From: Clavibacter lycopersici
GTDB taxonomy: Bacteria; Actinomycetota; Actinomycetes; Actinomycetales; Microbacteriaceae
Length of the DNA: 32,877 nt
Reading direction: 5' to 3'
Assembly (NCBI RefSeq): GCF_003576405.1
Contig: NZ_QWGT01000004.1
Span: 1 to 32,877, forward strand
The notes under the pieces are model-generated. The model did not search any database. It was not told where the DNA came from and saw only the letters and a list, made by a program, of their open reading frames with translations. This document shows, one piece after another, positions 1 through 9,245 of the stretch (within the stretch, counting starts at the first letter, position 1; each line of letters starts with the position of its first letter). A program made the position numbers and the translations under genes.

Positions 1-512
1 CGGTCGAGGGTCGCGATCTCGCGGCGCAGCGGCATGCCGACGACGCGGGCGCGCGGCCCGAGCGCGGTGCCGGGGAAGGTGATCCCCACGGCGGTCGCGA
101 CGCGCGCCCCCAGCCGGTTCGCGAGCCCGGGCGACGCGTTCGCCTCGTGCACGACGACGGGAACGCCCGAGCGGCGCGCAGCGAGGTACGCGGGCGCGGC
201 CGCGTACCCGCCGAAGCCCACGACCACGTCGACGCCGCGGTCGGCGACCATGCGGCGGATCTGCCCCACGGCCCGCGCGAACGCCGGCGCGAAGCGGACG
301 GCCGCGCGGTCGGGACGGCGCGGGAAGGGCAGGCGGGCGATGGTGAGCAGCTCGTAGCCGCGCGCCGGGACGAGCCGGGACTCGAGGCCCTCGCGCGTGC
401 CGAGGACGAGGATCGTCGACTCCGGCTCGCGCGCGCGCAGCTCGTCGGCCACGGCGAGCAGCGGGTTCACGTGCCCCGCGGTGCCGCCGCCGGCGAGCAG
501 GTAGACGGTCAC
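1..512 (-). CDS. murG: MurG, lipid II-forming GlcNAc transferase (5' part, cut by window edge)
   Basis: MurG transfers GlcNAc from UDP-GlcNAc to lipid I at the inner face of the membrane, making lipid II. About 170 N-terminal codons are present; the C-terminal UDP-GlcNAc-binding half lies beyond the window start. The translation opens MTVYLLAGGGTAGHVNP, the glycine-rich loop of the family, and continues with DVVVGFGGYAAAP and then VVHEANASPGLANRLGA. The GTG start (512-510) overlaps the ftsW stop (511-509) as GTGA, so translational coupling is likely. It is the last dcw gene visible; murC and ftsQ usually follow in actinobacteria. No frame disruption was seen in the visible part. Confidence 0.96.
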   Translation of the reverse strand, partial: MTVYLLAGGGTAGHVNPLLAVADELRAREPESTILVLGTREGLESRLVPARGYELLTIARLPFPRRPDRAAVRFAPAFARAVGQIRRMVADRGVDVVVGFGGYAAAPAYLAARRSGVPVVVHEANASPGLANRLGARVATAVGITFPGTALGPRARVVGMPLRREIATLD

Positions 513-1798
513 GAGCGCATCCCGATCACGGCGGGCACGACGTCAGGCGACTCCTCGGTCGTGGGCTTCCGGGCGAAGCCCAGCACGATGCCCATAGCCA
601 CGAGCGTGGTCACGAGCGACGAGCCTCCCGACGACACGAACGGCAGCGGCACCCCGAGCACCGGGAGCAGGTTCAGCACCACGCCGATGTTGACGAAGGC
701 CTGCACGATGATCCAGGTCATGACGGCGCCCGTGGCGACGCGCGCGAACGTGTCGGTGTTGGCGCGGATCACCCGGATGAAGCCGATGGCCAGCACGACG
801 AACAGGAGGATGACGACGATCGCGCCGATGAGGCCGAGCTCCTCGCCGATGATCGCGAAGATGTAGTCGTTGTCGGCCTCGGGCAGCCACATCCACTTGG
901 CCTTCGAGTTGCCGAGGCCCACCCCGAAGATCCCGCCGGCGGCCAGCGCGTAGAGGCCGTGGGTGGACTGCCAGCAGCCGCCCGCGTAGTCGCACTGGCC
1001 CGTGAGGAACTCGGTGACGCGGCGCATGCGGCTGTCGCTGATCACGGTCATGAGCACGGCCAGCACGGTGCCGATCGTCAGCATGAGCGTGAGCTTGCCG
1101 ATCGGGATGCCCGCGAAGAAGAGGGCGCCGAGCACGATGCTCGCCATGATGATGACGGTTCCGAGGTCGCCGCCGAGCGCGACGAGTCCGACCGCGCCGC
1201 CCGCGACGGGCAGCACGGGGATGAGGATGTGCGGCCAGGTGCGCAGCAGGTGGCGCTTCCTCGCGAGGATGAAGCCCAGCCAGATCACGAGGCCCACCTT
1301 GATGAGCTCGGCGGGCTGGAACGTGGTGCCGGCGATGCGGATCCAGCCGATGTTCTCGCCGACCTTCACGCCCATGGGCCCGAAGACGAGCAGCTGCACG
1401 GCGCACGCCGCGAGCAGCAGCACCCAGGCCCAGCGCTTCCAGAACATGGGCGGCACGAGCGAGACCACGAGCATGAGCGGCACGCCGATGAGCGCGAACA
1501 TGCCCTGCTTGAGGAAGATGCCGAAGAAGCCGCCGCCTGCGACGAACGAGTCGATGCTCGACGACGACAGCACCATCACGAGGCCGAAGACGACCAGGAA
1601 GAGCGTCGTGCCGAGCAGAAGGAAGTAGGAGCCGCTCTCCGCGTGGAAGGCGCGGCCCAGGTGGATCCGCGCGGCGAGGCCGCGACGCTGCGTCCCCTCC
1701 TGCGCGTCCTCGTGCGGGGCGGACGGGGTGCGCGGACCGCGGGGGCCCGGCGCGTCAGCCGCGCGAGGGGTCCGCGTCGTTCTCGGGGGCAGTGTCAT
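509..1798 (-). CDS. ftsW: FtsW, SEDS-family septal peptidoglycan polymerase
   Basis: FtsW is the multi-pass SEDS glycosyltransferase that polymerises lipid II at the division site, together with the transpeptidase FtsI. The 429-residue product has a Pro/Arg-rich cytoplasmic tail of about 50 residues, then about ten hydrophobic segments starting near residue 58. Family motifs include GGDLGT (about 209-214), QSTHGLYALAAGGIFGVGLG (about 277-296) and WLPEADNDYIFAIIGEELG. I chose the ATG at 1798 because GGGAGG lies 9 nt upstream. The longer GTG start at 1807 falls next to that Shine-Dalgarno. The gene overlaps the 3' end of murD by 44 nt and is coupled to murG by GTGA. A RodA paralog is possible in principle, but the dcw position argues for FtsW. 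Confidence 0.96.
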   Translation of the reverse strand: MTLPPRTTRTPRAADAPGPRGPRTPSAPHEDAQEGTQRRGLAARIHLGRAFHAESGSYFLLLGTTLFLVVFGLVMVLSSSSIDSFVAGGGFFGIFLKQGMFALIGVPLMLVVSLVPPMFWKRWAWVLLLAACAVQLLVFGPMGVKVGENIGWIRIAGTTFQPAELIKVGLVIWLGFILARKRHLLRTWPHILIPVLPVAGGAVGLVALGGDLGTVIIMASIVLGALFFAGIPIGKLTLMLTIGTVLAVLMTVISDSRMRRVTEFLTGQCDYAGGCWQSTHGLYALAAGGIFGVGLGNSKAKWMWLPEADNDYIFAIIGEELGLIGAIVVILLFVVLAIGFIRVIRANTDTFARVATGAVMTWIIVQAFVNIGVVLNLLPVLGVPLPFVSSGGSSLVTTLVAMGIVLGFARKPTTEESPDVVPAVIGMRS

Positions 1799-3299
1799 CC
1801 GCCGCACCTCCCAGGTGGTGGTCGACCGCGGCCCGGAATCGGCGCCCGCGGTCGGCGTAGTCGGTGAATTGGTCCATGGATGCCGCTGCCGGGGCCAGGA
1901 GGACGGTGTCGCCCTCCCGGGCCACGCCCGCCGCGAGCCGCACGGCGGACCGCATGACCTCCTCAGTGTCGCTCTCGGCCACCTCGAGGACGGTCACGTC
2001 GGGCGCGTGTCGCGCGAATGCCGCGACCACCTCGGCGCGCTCGACGCCGATGACGACGGCGGCGCGCAGGCGCCGTGCGTGCGCCCGGATCAGCTCGTCG
2101 AGCTCGACGCCCTTGAGGAGCCCGCCGACGAGCCACACCACGGAGGGGAAGGCAGCGAGGGACGCCGAGGCGGCGTGCGGGTTCGTGGCCTTCGAGTCGT
2201 CGACGAACGCCACGCCGTCGCGCTCCCCGATCCGCTCGATGCGGTGGCTGTCGAGCTCGAAGCGCAGCAGCGCCTGCCGCACGACGCCGGGCTCCACGCC
2301 GTAGGAACGGGCGAGCGCCGCCGCCGCCAGGATGTTCTGCACGATGTGCGGCGCCGCGAGGCCCACGGCGCGCAGCTCGTCGAGCGTCGTGAGCTCCAGC
2401 GCGGACGTCGCGCGCTCCTCGAGGAAGGCGCGGTCGCAGAGGATCCCGTCGACGATGCCGAGGTCGCTCGGGCCCGGGGCGTCGAGCCCGAAGCCGATGG
2501 CGCGCGCGCCGTCCTGCACGTCGGCCTCGCGGAGCGCGTCCTCGGTGGCGCGGTCGGCGCGGTTGTAGACGCACGCGACCCGGGTGTCGGCGTACACGCG
2601 GCCCTTGGCGGCGGCGTACGCGCGCCGGGATCCGTGCCACTCGAGGTGGTCGTCGGCGAGGTTGAGGAAGGCGCTCGAGTACGGCCGGACCTCGCGCATG
2701 TAGTGGAGCTGGTGGCTCGAGAGCTCGACGACGAGCACGTCGAAGCCGTCCGGGTGGCGGACGACGTCGAGCACGGGCAGGCCGATGTTGCCGCACGGCA
2801 CCGCGCGCACGCCGCCCTCCTGGAGGAGCGCGGCCGTGAGCTGCGTGGTGGTCGTCTTGCCGTTGGTGCCCGTGATGGTGATCCACTCGGCGGGCGTGCC
2901 CGTCTTGTCGCGCACGCGCCACGCCAGCTCGATGTCCCCCCACAGCGGGATGCCCGCCTCCGTCGCCCAGGCGGGCAGCGGGTGCGTCGGCGCGTAGCCG
3001 GGCGAGACGACCACGAGCTCGGGCGCGAAGGCCACGAGCTCCGCGGGGACGGGCTCCTCGTCGGTGGGGCGCACCAGCCGCCCGCCGATCACGTCGAGCA
3101 GCGCCAGCCGCTCGGGCGACGCGTCGGCGGCGACCACGAGCACGTCGGCGCCGAGCTCGACCAGCGTGTCCGCCACGGAGAACCCCGTGCGGCCGAGGCC
3201 GAGGACGGCGACCCGCAGGCCCGTCCAGTCGTCGTGCCAGCTGTGCAGGGACTCGGGTCGCGCGAGCGGCGTGGCGTCGTCGGGGGTGCCGTCTGTCAT
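1755..3299 (-). CDS. murD: MurD, UDP-MurNAc-L-Ala:D-Glu ligase
   Basis: MurD is the cytoplasmic ATP-dependent ligase that adds D-glutamate to UDP-MurNAc-L-alanine. The 514-residue product begins with a Rossmann-type UDP-binding segment (VAVLGLGRTGFSVADTL, about 30-46), followed by the Mur ligase P-loop TGTNGKTTTTQL (about 143-154). Further on are LNLADDHLEWHGS and VDDSKATNPHAA, both typical of MurD. The frame stays open far upstream, but that extension lies inside mraY and is not coding. The ATG at 3299 is 2 nt after the mraY stop, so coupling is likely although the Shine-Dalgarno is weak. An in-frame ATG at 3317 inside mraY is a less likely start. The 3' end overlaps ftsW by 44 nt. Confidence 0.96.
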   Translation of the reverse strand: MTDGTPDDATPLARPESLHSWHDDWTGLRVAVLGLGRTGFSVADTLVELGADVLVVAADASPERLALLDVIGGRLVRPTDEEPVPAELVAFAPELVVVSPGYAPTHPLPAWATEAGIPLWGDIELAWRVRDKTGTPAEWITITGTNGKTTTTQLTAALLQEGGVRAVPCGNIGLPVLDVVRHPDGFDVLVVELSSHQLHYMREVRPYSSAFLNLADDHLEWHGSRRAYAAAKGRVYADTRVACVYNRADRATEDALREADVQDGARAIGFGLDAPGPSDLGIVDGILCDRAFLEERATSALELTTLDELRAVGLAAPHIVQNILAAAALARSYGVEPGVVRQALLRFELDSHRIERIGERDGVAFVDDSKATNPHAASASLAAFPSVVWLVGGLLKGVELDELIRAHARRLRAAVVIGVERAEVVAAFARHAPDVTVLEVAESDTEEVMRSAVRLAAGVAREGDTVLLAPAAASMDQFTDYADRGRRFRAAVDHHLGGAADDTAPENDADPSRG

Positions 3300-3301
3300 C
3301 T

Positions 3302-4411
3302 CTACTGCGTGATCCATTCCAGGTAGAAGGTGCCGACGCCGGCCGCGACGAGCAGCCCGGCGATGATCCAGAAGCGCACGACGACCGTGACCTCCGCCCA
3401 GCCCTTGAGCTCGAAGTGGTGGTGCAGCGGGCTCATGAGGAAGATCCGCTTGCCGTGCGTGAGCTTGAAGTAGATGCGCTGGAGCACCACGGATCCGGCG
3501 ACGATGACGAACAGGCCGCCGATGAAGACCAGCAGCAGCTCGGTGCGGCTGAGGATCGCGAGGGCCGCCAGCGCTCCGCCGAGGCCGAGCGACCCGGTGT
3601 CGCCCATGAAGATCTGCGCCGGGGAGGTGTTCCACCAGAGGAAGCCGATGAGCGCGCCCACGATGGAGGCCGCGATGATCGCGAGGTCCAGCGGGCTCGC
3701 CACCTCGTAGCAGCGGTACTCGTTCTGGTAGCTGGAGACGCTGTCGCACGACTGGTTGAACTGCCAGAAGCCGATGATCACGTAGGAGCCGATCGAGAAG
3801 ATCGACGCGCCCGCCGCGAGGCCGTCGAGGCCGTCGGCGACGTTGACGCCGTTGGAGGCGCTGGCGACGATCAGGCAGATCCACACGATGAACAGGCCCG
3901 TGCCGATCACCGCGCCGAGCGCCATGAAGTCGAGCGGCAGGTCACGGAACAGGCTGATGGCGGTGGACGCCGGCGTGAGGCCGGAGACCGGGTCGCGCAG
4001 CGTGATGGCGAGGACCGCGAATACGGTGGCGACGATGACCTGGCCGGCGATCTTCTGCCAGCCGCCGAGCCCGAGGGACTGCTGCTTGCGGGTCTTGAGG
4101 TAGTCGTCGAGGAACCCGACGAAGCCGAGCCCCACCATCATGAAGACCACGAGCAGGCCCGAGGGCGTCACGGGGTCGAAGCGGATCCCGTCCCACGTGA
4201 GCAGGTGCCCCACGAAGTAGCCGAGCACGCTCGCCAGGATGATGACGATGCCGCCCATCGTGGCCGTGCCGCGCTTGGTGTGGTGGGTCTGAGGACCGTC
4301 GTCGCGGATGAACTGGCCCCACTGCAGGCGGTGGAACAGCTTGATGAACAGCGGCGTGAGGAACAGCGTGAACGCGAGCGAGAAGGCGCCCGCGAAGAGG
4401 AGGGCTACCAC
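3302..4411 (-). CDS. mraY: MraY, phospho-MurNAc-pentapeptide transferase
   Basis: MraY moves phospho-MurNAc-pentapeptide from UDP to undecaprenyl phosphate, forming lipid I in the membrane. The 369-residue product is strongly hydrophobic with about ten membrane segments. It carries the family signatures [18 protein letters not shown] near residue 40, [36 protein letters not shown] and [12 protein letters not shown]. The start is set at GTG 4411, preceded by GGGGGAG about 8 nt upstream. It overlaps the murF stop by 7 nt. Longer open frame upstream lies inside murF and was not used. Its lipid I product is the substrate of MurG in the same cluster. Confidence 0.96.
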   Translation of the reverse strand: MVALLFAGAFSLAFTLFLTPLFIKLFHRLQWGQFIRDDGPQTHHTKRGTATMGGIVIILASVLGYFVGHLLTWDGIRFDPVTPSGLLVVFMMVGLGFVGFLDDYLKTRKQQSLGLGGWQKIAGQVIVATVFAVLAITLRDPVSGLTPASTAISLFRDLPLDFMALGAVIGTGLFIVWICLIVASASNGVNVADGLDGLAAGASIFSIGSYVIIGFWQFNQSCDSVSSYQNEYRCYEVASPLDLAIIAASIVGALIGFLWWNTSPAQIFMGDTGSLGLGGALAALAILSRTELLLVFIGGLFVIVAGSVVLQRIYFKLTHGKRIFLMSPLHHHFELKGWAEVTVVVRFWIIAGLLVAAGVGTFYLEWITQ

Positions 4412-5814
4412 GAGTACTTCTCCCCCAGCTCGTCGCCGAGGAAGCGGAGCCCCGCGGAGTTGGACGACTTCACGAGCACGAGGTCTCCGTCGCGGAGCAC
4501 GCGGTCGAGGATCTCGCGGGCCTCGTCGACGTCCTCGGCGAAGATCGACTCGCCGTCCCACGAGCCCTGCGCTATGGCCTCGAGGTGCAGGCGGCGCGCG
4601 GGCCGGCCCACCACGATCAGCTGGCCGATGTTGAGGCGCACCGCGAGGAGGCCGACGCGGTCGTGCTCCTCCTCGGAGAACTCGCCGAGCTCGCTCATCT
4701 CGCCGAGGACCGCGACCGTGCGCTGCTCGGGCCCGCGGATCTGCGCGAGCGTGCGGAGCGCCGCGGCCATGGAGTCGGGGCTCGCGTTGTAGGCGTCGTT
4801 GATGACTGTGACGCCGTTGCCGCCGAGCACCTCCATGCGCCAGCGCTCGGCGCGCTGCACGGTCTGCAGGGCGGAGACGATGGCGTCGCCGTCGACGCCC
4901 AGGGCCCAGGCGCCCGCCGCAGCGGCCAGCGCGTTGGTGACGTGGTGCTCGCCGAGCACGCGGAAGGACACGGGACGCGTGGATCCGTCGGGCAGGTGCA
5001 GCGTGAAGGTCGTGCCGGCCGCGGACGCGACGATGTCGGTCGCGCGGACGGCGGCGCGGGCGTCCCGGCCGAACCAGAGCACGGGCGCCTCGGTCTTGTC
5101 GCTCATGGAGGAGACGCGCGGGTCGTCGGCGTTGAGCACGGCCGTGTCCTCGGGCAGGAGGTCCTTCACCATCTCGGTCTTGGTCACGAGCGTCTGCTCG
5201 ATGCCGCCGAAGCCGCCCGCGTGCGCGAGGCCCACGGTCAGCACGATGCCGACGTCGGGCTTCGCCATGCGCACGAGGCGCGTGATCTCGCCGAGCCCGC
5301 TGGCGCCCATCTCCGCGACGAGGAAGCGGGTCGAGCGCGTGACCTTGAGCATCGTCAGCGGCGCGCCGACCTCGTTGTTGAAGGACGCGACGGGCGATAC
5401 GGTCTCGCCCTGGGTCGACAGGATCGCGTGCAGCAGGTTCTTGGTCGTGGTCTTGCCGTTGGATCCGGTGACCGCGACCATCCGCAGGTCGCCCAGGGCG
5501 CGCACGCGCGCCACGACCTCGTGGGCCAGACGGCCGAGCGCGTCCACCACGTCGGGCACGAGCACCTGGGGCACAGGCAGGTCGAGCTCGCGCTCGACGA
5601 GGAGGAGCGCGGCGCCCGCCTCGACGGCCGCGGGCGCGAACAGGTGGCCGTCGGTCTCCTCGCCGGGCTTGGCGACGAAGATCCCGTCGGGGCCGATGAG
5701 GCGGCTGTCGGTGTCGACGGCGCCGTCGACGACGGTCTGCGCGGTCGCGTCGCCGCGCAGCAGGAGACGGCCGTCGACCGCCTCGGCGATCTCGGCGAGG
5801 GTGAGGGCGATCAT
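4405..5814 (-). CDS. murF: MurF, UDP-MurNAc-tripeptide:D-Ala-D-Ala ligase
   Basis: MurF adds D-Ala-D-Ala to the UDP-MurNAc tripeptide in the cytoplasm, completing the pentapeptide used by MraY. The 469-residue product has an N-terminal substrate domain, the Mur ligase P-loop [14 protein letters not shown] (about 115-128), [12 protein letters not shown], and the MurF hallmark [16 protein letters not shown]. The ATG at 5814 is 1 nt after the murE stop and has GGAG 6 nt upstream. An upstream in-frame ATG at 5859 lies inside murE and is rejected. The short spacing on both sides implies one transcript with murE and mraY. Confidence 0.96.
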   Translation of the reverse strand: MIALTLAEIAEAVDGRLLLRGDATAQTVVDGAVDTDSRLIGPDGIFVAKPGEETDGHLFAPAAVEAGAALLLVERELDLPVPQVLVPDVVDALGRLAHEVVARVRALGDLRMVAVTGSNGKTTTKNLLHAILSTQGETVSPVASFNNEVGAPLTMLKVTRSTRFLVAEMGASGLGEITRLVRMAKPDVGIVLTVGLAHAGGFGGIEQTLVTKTEMVKDLLPEDTAVLNADDPRVSSMSDKTEAPVLWFGRDARAAVRATDIVASAAGTTFTLHLPDGSTRPVSFRVLGEHHVTNALAAAAGAWALGVDGDAIVSALQTVQRAERWRMEVLGGNGVTVINDAYNASPDSMAAALRTLAQIRGPEQRTVAVLGEMSELGEFSEEEHDRVGLLAVRLNIGQLIVVGRPARRLHLEAIAQGSWDGESIFAEDVDEAREILDRVLRDGDLVLVKSSNSAGLRFLGDELGEKYSW

Positions 5815-5815
5815 G

Positions 5816-7369
5816 TCAGCTCCAGCCTGCGTCGCGGAGGGCCGCGCGCGCGTCGTCACGGGCGGAGAACGGGATCTTGCGCCCGGCCACCTCGTGGTAG
5901 TCCTCGTGCCCGGGTCCGGCGACGAGGATGGTGTCCCCCTCGCCGACCAGCGACACCGCCGTGCGGATCGCGGTGGCGGGGTCGGGCACCTCGTGGATCT
6001 CGCGGTCGGGCACCGCTGCCTTCGCGCCCGCGATGAGGCTCGCGCGGATCGACGCCGGGTCCTCGTAGCGCGGGTGGTAGTCGGTGATGACCACGACGTC
6101 GGCGAGGCGGGCCGCGATGGCGCCCATCTCGGCGCGCTTCGTGGTGTCCCGGTCGCCGTCGGCGCCGAACACCATCACGAGCCTCCCGGGCGTGAACGGC
6201 CGGAGCGCCTGCAGCGTCTGCTCGAAGGCGTCGGGCGTGTGCCCGTAGTCGACGAAGAAGAGGGGCCCGGTGTCGCCGGACACGCGCTCGGCGCGACCGG
6301 GGATGTAGGCCCGGATGCCGCCGTCGCGGTCGAGCACGTGCGCCACGGCGTCCAGGTCGTAGCCGGACTCGACGAGCATGACGATCGCGAGTCCCGCGTT
6401 CGCGGCCATGAACCAGCCCGGCACGGGCACGCGCGAGACGAGCACGCGGTTGTCGGGCCCCTCGAGGCGGAAGCCGGTGGAGTCGGGGGTCTGCTCGAGG
6501 ACCGTCACGGTCCAGTCGGCGTCGACGCCGGGCTTCGAGGTGATGGTCGTCATCGGGATGCGGGATCCCTCGACGATGCGCTGGCCCCACTCGGTGTCGA
6601 GCGAGACGACGCCGCGACGCGCGCGGTCGGGGTCGAAGAACGCGGCCTTCGCCTCGAAGTACTCCTCGAAGTCGGCGTAGTCGTCGAGGTGGTCGTGGCT
6701 CAGGTTGATGAAGGCGGCCACGTCGAACACGAGGCCGTCGACCCGGTGCCGGGTGAGCGCCTGCGCCGACACCTCGATGGTGACCGCGCGGACCTCGGCC
6801 TCCCGCATGCGCGCCAGGAGCGCGTGCAGCTCGCTCGCCTCGGGCGTGGTGAGGCGGCTGGTGATGCTCTCCTCGCCGATGCGGCGCTCGGCCGTCGAGG
6901 TGAGCCCGGTCACGACGCCGAGCTGGCGGAGCAGCCCGTCGAGCAGGTACACCACGCTCGTCTTGCCGTTCGTCCCCGTGACGCCGTAGAGCGTCGCCGG
7001 GTTCTCCGCCGAGCGGTGGACCCACGCGGCGATGTCGCCGAGGGCGGCCCGGGGGTCGGGCGTGAGGATCACCGGCAGCCCGGAGGCCTGCGCGTCGGCG
7101 AGCCCGTCGGGATCCGTGAGCACCGCGACCGCGCCGCTCTCGGCCGCCGCCGTCGCGAAGCGGGCGCCGTGCGCACGCGCCCCGCGGAGCCCCACGTAGA
7201 GGTCGCCCGGCTGCACGTCGCCGGAGGAGAGGGTCACGCCGGTGACCTCCACGTCGTCCACGTCGCCGGAGACGTCGAGCGCGAAGTCGCTCACCAGGCC
7301 GGACAGCGACCGTGCGACGGGATGCTCGGGGCGGAGGGCGGGAGTGGCAGGGGAGGTCATCGCCCTCAT
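5816..7369 (-). CDS. murE: MurE, UDP-MurNAc-dipeptide:diamino acid ligase with altered substrate motif
   Basis: MurE adds the third stem-peptide residue (a diamino acid) to UDP-MurNAc-L-Ala-D-Glu. The 517-residue product has the P-loop GVTGTNGKTS (about 129-138), the central segment NLSHDHLDDY (about 222-231), and a C-terminal domain with GPGHED (about 485-490). In meso-DAP ligases the substrate loop reads D-D-N-P-R; here residues 430-434 read D-Y-H-P-R, so two of these positions differ while Pro and Arg remain. The family assignment is secure; the amino acid added is not. L-2,4-diaminobutyrate is a reasonable guess for this lineage. ATG 7369 is 3 nt from the ftsI stop; ATG 7360 is an alternative start. 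Confidence 0.94.
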   Translation of the reverse strand: MRAMTSPATPALRPEHPVARSLSGLVSDFALDVSGDVDDVEVTGVTLSSGDVQPGDLYVGLRGARAHGARFATAAAESGAVAVLTDPDGLADAQASGLPVILTPDPRAALGDIAAWVHRSAENPATLYGVTGTNGKTSVVYLLDGLLRQLGVVTGLTSTAERRIGEESITSRLTTPEASELHALLARMREAEVRAVTIEVSAQALTRHRVDGLVFDVAAFINLSHDHLDDYADFEEYFEAKAAFFDPDRARRGVVSLDTEWGQRIVEGSRIPMTTITSKPGVDADWTVTVLEQTPDSTGFRLEGPDNRVLVSRVPVPGWFMAANAGLAIVMLVESGYDLDAVAHVLDRDGGIRAYIPGRAERVSGDTGPLFFVDYGHTPDAFEQTLQALRPFTPGRLVMVFGADGDRDTTKRAEMGAIAARLADVVVITDYHPRYEDPASIRASLIAGAKAAVPDREIHEVPDPATAIRTAVSLVGEGDTILVAGPGHEDYHEVAGRKIPFSARDDARAALRDAGWS

Positions 7370-7372
7370 CTC

Positions 7373-9154
7373 TCAGTAGGTCGTCGGGAGGTTCGGGGAC
7401 GGCACGCTGGAGGGCGGGACCCGGTAGGTCTTCAGTACCTGGGACATGATCTTCTGGAAGACCGGCGCCGCGGCCGCCGAGGACTTCATGGTATCCGGAT
7501 TGGCCAGGCTGATCGACACGACGTACTGGGGGTCCTCGGCCGGCGCGAGCCCGGCGATCGACACCAGGTAGTTCTTGCCGTACTTGCCGTCGGCCTCCGC
7601 GACCTGCGCCGTCCCGGACTTCGCGGCCACCCGGTAGCCGGGGATCGTGAGGTCCTTGGAGAGGTGCCCGTCGGTGACCACGGTCTCGAGCATGTTCACG
7701 GTCGAGTCGGCGGCCTGGGGGGAGATGACCTGCGTGCCCGTCGTGTCGGGCTGGTCCGTCACGGTGCCGTCGGCCTGCTTGCAGCCGGAGACGAGCGACA
7801 GCGGCAGCTTCACGCCGTGGTTGCCGATGGTCTGGTAGATGCTCGCGACCTGCAGCGCCGTGGTCGTGAGGCCCTGGCCGAACATGGTCGCGTAGTTGGT
7901 CTGCGGGTCCCACTCCTGCCACGGGCGGACGAGGCCGCTGCTCTCGCCGGGGAAGTCGATGGCCGTCTTCTCGCCGACGCCGAACGCCTTGAGGTAGTCG
8001 TAGCGGTCGGAGGCGGACAGGCGCTCGCCGAGCGCCGATATGCCCGTGTTCGAGGAGTCCATGAGCACGCCCGCGAGCGTGAAGTGCAGGTCGGGGTGCA
8101 CGTAGCTGTCGCTCAGCTTCACGTCCGGACGGGTGAACGTGTACGGCGCGACGACCCGTGTGGAGGGATCCGCCTTGCCCGAGTCGAGGAGCGCCGCGGC
8201 GGTCACGGCCTTGAGCGTGGATCCGGGCTCGAACGGGGACCCGAACGCGCGGCTCCCCCGGTCCTCGGGCTTCGTCGCGGTCACGTCGTTGGGGTCGACG
8301 GACGGGTACTCGGCGACGGCCAGGACCTTGCCCGTCTTCACCTCGACGATGGTCGCGTGCCCGTAGTCCGCGCCGACCTTCACGGCCTGCTCGGCCACCG
8401 CGGTCTGCGCGAAGTACTCGAGGTCCGTGTCGATGTTGGTCATCACGTCGCTGCCGTCGATGGCCGGCTTCTGCGTGACGGTGCTGCCCGCGATCGGGAC
8501 GCCGTCCGCGCCGCGCTCGTACGTCTGCGCGCCGTCCTGGGCGGCGAGGCACGAGTCGTACTCCTGCTCGAGCCCGGCCTTGATCGTCCCGTCGCCCGCG
8601 ATGTAGCCGAGGATGCTGCCCGCGATCTGCCCGTTGGGGTACGTGCGGCTCGAGACGGCCTGGAAGTAGATCCACGGGATCTTCAGGTCCCGGATGGCGA
8701 GGTACGCGTCGACGTCGACGCCACGGGTCACGTAGCCGAAGAGCGACTTCGGGTCCTTGTCGAGCGCGCCCTGGATGAGCCCGTCGATCTCCTCGGGCGT
8801 CTGCCCGGTGATCGCGCCCAGCTGCGCCTCGGCCTCCGCGAGCGACACGTCCTCCTTGACCGGCTTCCCGTCGTCACCCGTCACCGTGCGCGTGAAGCCG
8901 GCCGCCTTGGACGGGTCCATCGTCACGTCGTACCGCAGGACGCTGTTCGCGAGGACGTTCCCCTCCGCGTCGTAGATGCTGCCCCGGACCCCGGGCAGGA
9001 CCTGCGAGATCGCCCGCTTGCCGAGCGACTCCTCGTTGAGCTCCGACGCCTGCACGACCTGGATGTCGATGAGCTTCACCACGAAGACCCCGATGACGGC
9101 GAGGATCGCGATGAGGGAGAAGGCGATGCGCCGACGGTTCGAGATCGTGCTCAC
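7373..9154 (-). CDS. ftsI: FtsI/PBP3-type septal transpeptidase
   Basis: FtsI is the class B penicillin-binding protein that cross-links septal peptidoglycan outside the membrane, working with FtsW. The 593-residue product has a short cytoplasmic N-terminus, one membrane helix (about 11-29), a dimerisation domain beginning near RGSIYDAEGNVLANSV (about 58-72), and the transpeptidase domain. Active-site motifs are S312-TLK315, SSN (367-369) and KSGT (512-515). No PASTA domain follows. The start is GTG 9154, with GAGAGG/AGAGGA about 8 nt upstream. A 91-bp gap separates it from the ftsL-like gene, and murE follows after 3 nt. Confidence 0.95.
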   Translation of the reverse strand: MSTISNRRRIAFSLIAILAVIGVFVVKLIDIQVVQASELNEESLGKRAISQVLPGVRGSIYDAEGNVLANSVLRYDVTMDPSKAAGFTRTVTGDDGKPVKEDVSLAEAEAQLGAITGQTPEEIDGLIQGALDKDPKSLFGYVTRGVDVDAYLAIRDLKIPWIYFQAVSSRTYPNGQIAGSILGYIAGDGTIKAGLEQEYDSCLAAQDGAQTYERGADGVPIAGSTVTQKPAIDGSDVMTNIDTDLEYFAQTAVAEQAVKVGADYGHATIVEVKTGKVLAVAEYPSVDPNDVTATKPEDRGSRAFGSPFEPGSTLKAVTAAALLDSGKADPSTRVVAPYTFTRPDVKLSDSYVHPDLHFTLAGVLMDSSNTGISALGERLSASDRYDYLKAFGVGEKTAIDFPGESSGLVRPWQEWDPQTNYATMFGQGLTTTALQVASIYQTIGNHGVKLPLSLVSGCKQADGTVTDQPDTTGTQVISPQAADSTVNMLETVVTDGHLSKDLTIPGYRVAAKSGTAQVAEADGKYGKNYLVSIAGLAPAEDPQYVVSISLANPDTMKSSAAAAPVFQKIMSQVLKTYRVPPSSVPSPNLPTTY

Positions 9155-9245
9155 TCGGGGGTTCCTCTCGGTGCCTGCGGTGCGGTGCGGTGCTCCGTCG
9201 GAGCGGTGTCGTGCTGTGGTCGCGACCCCTCGGCGGGGCGCGGCC

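Noticed and set aside
3302-4561. Longer MraY starting at 4561
   Set aside because: The extra 50 codons lie inside murF; GTG 4411 has a strong Shine-Dalgarno and matches the usual family length.
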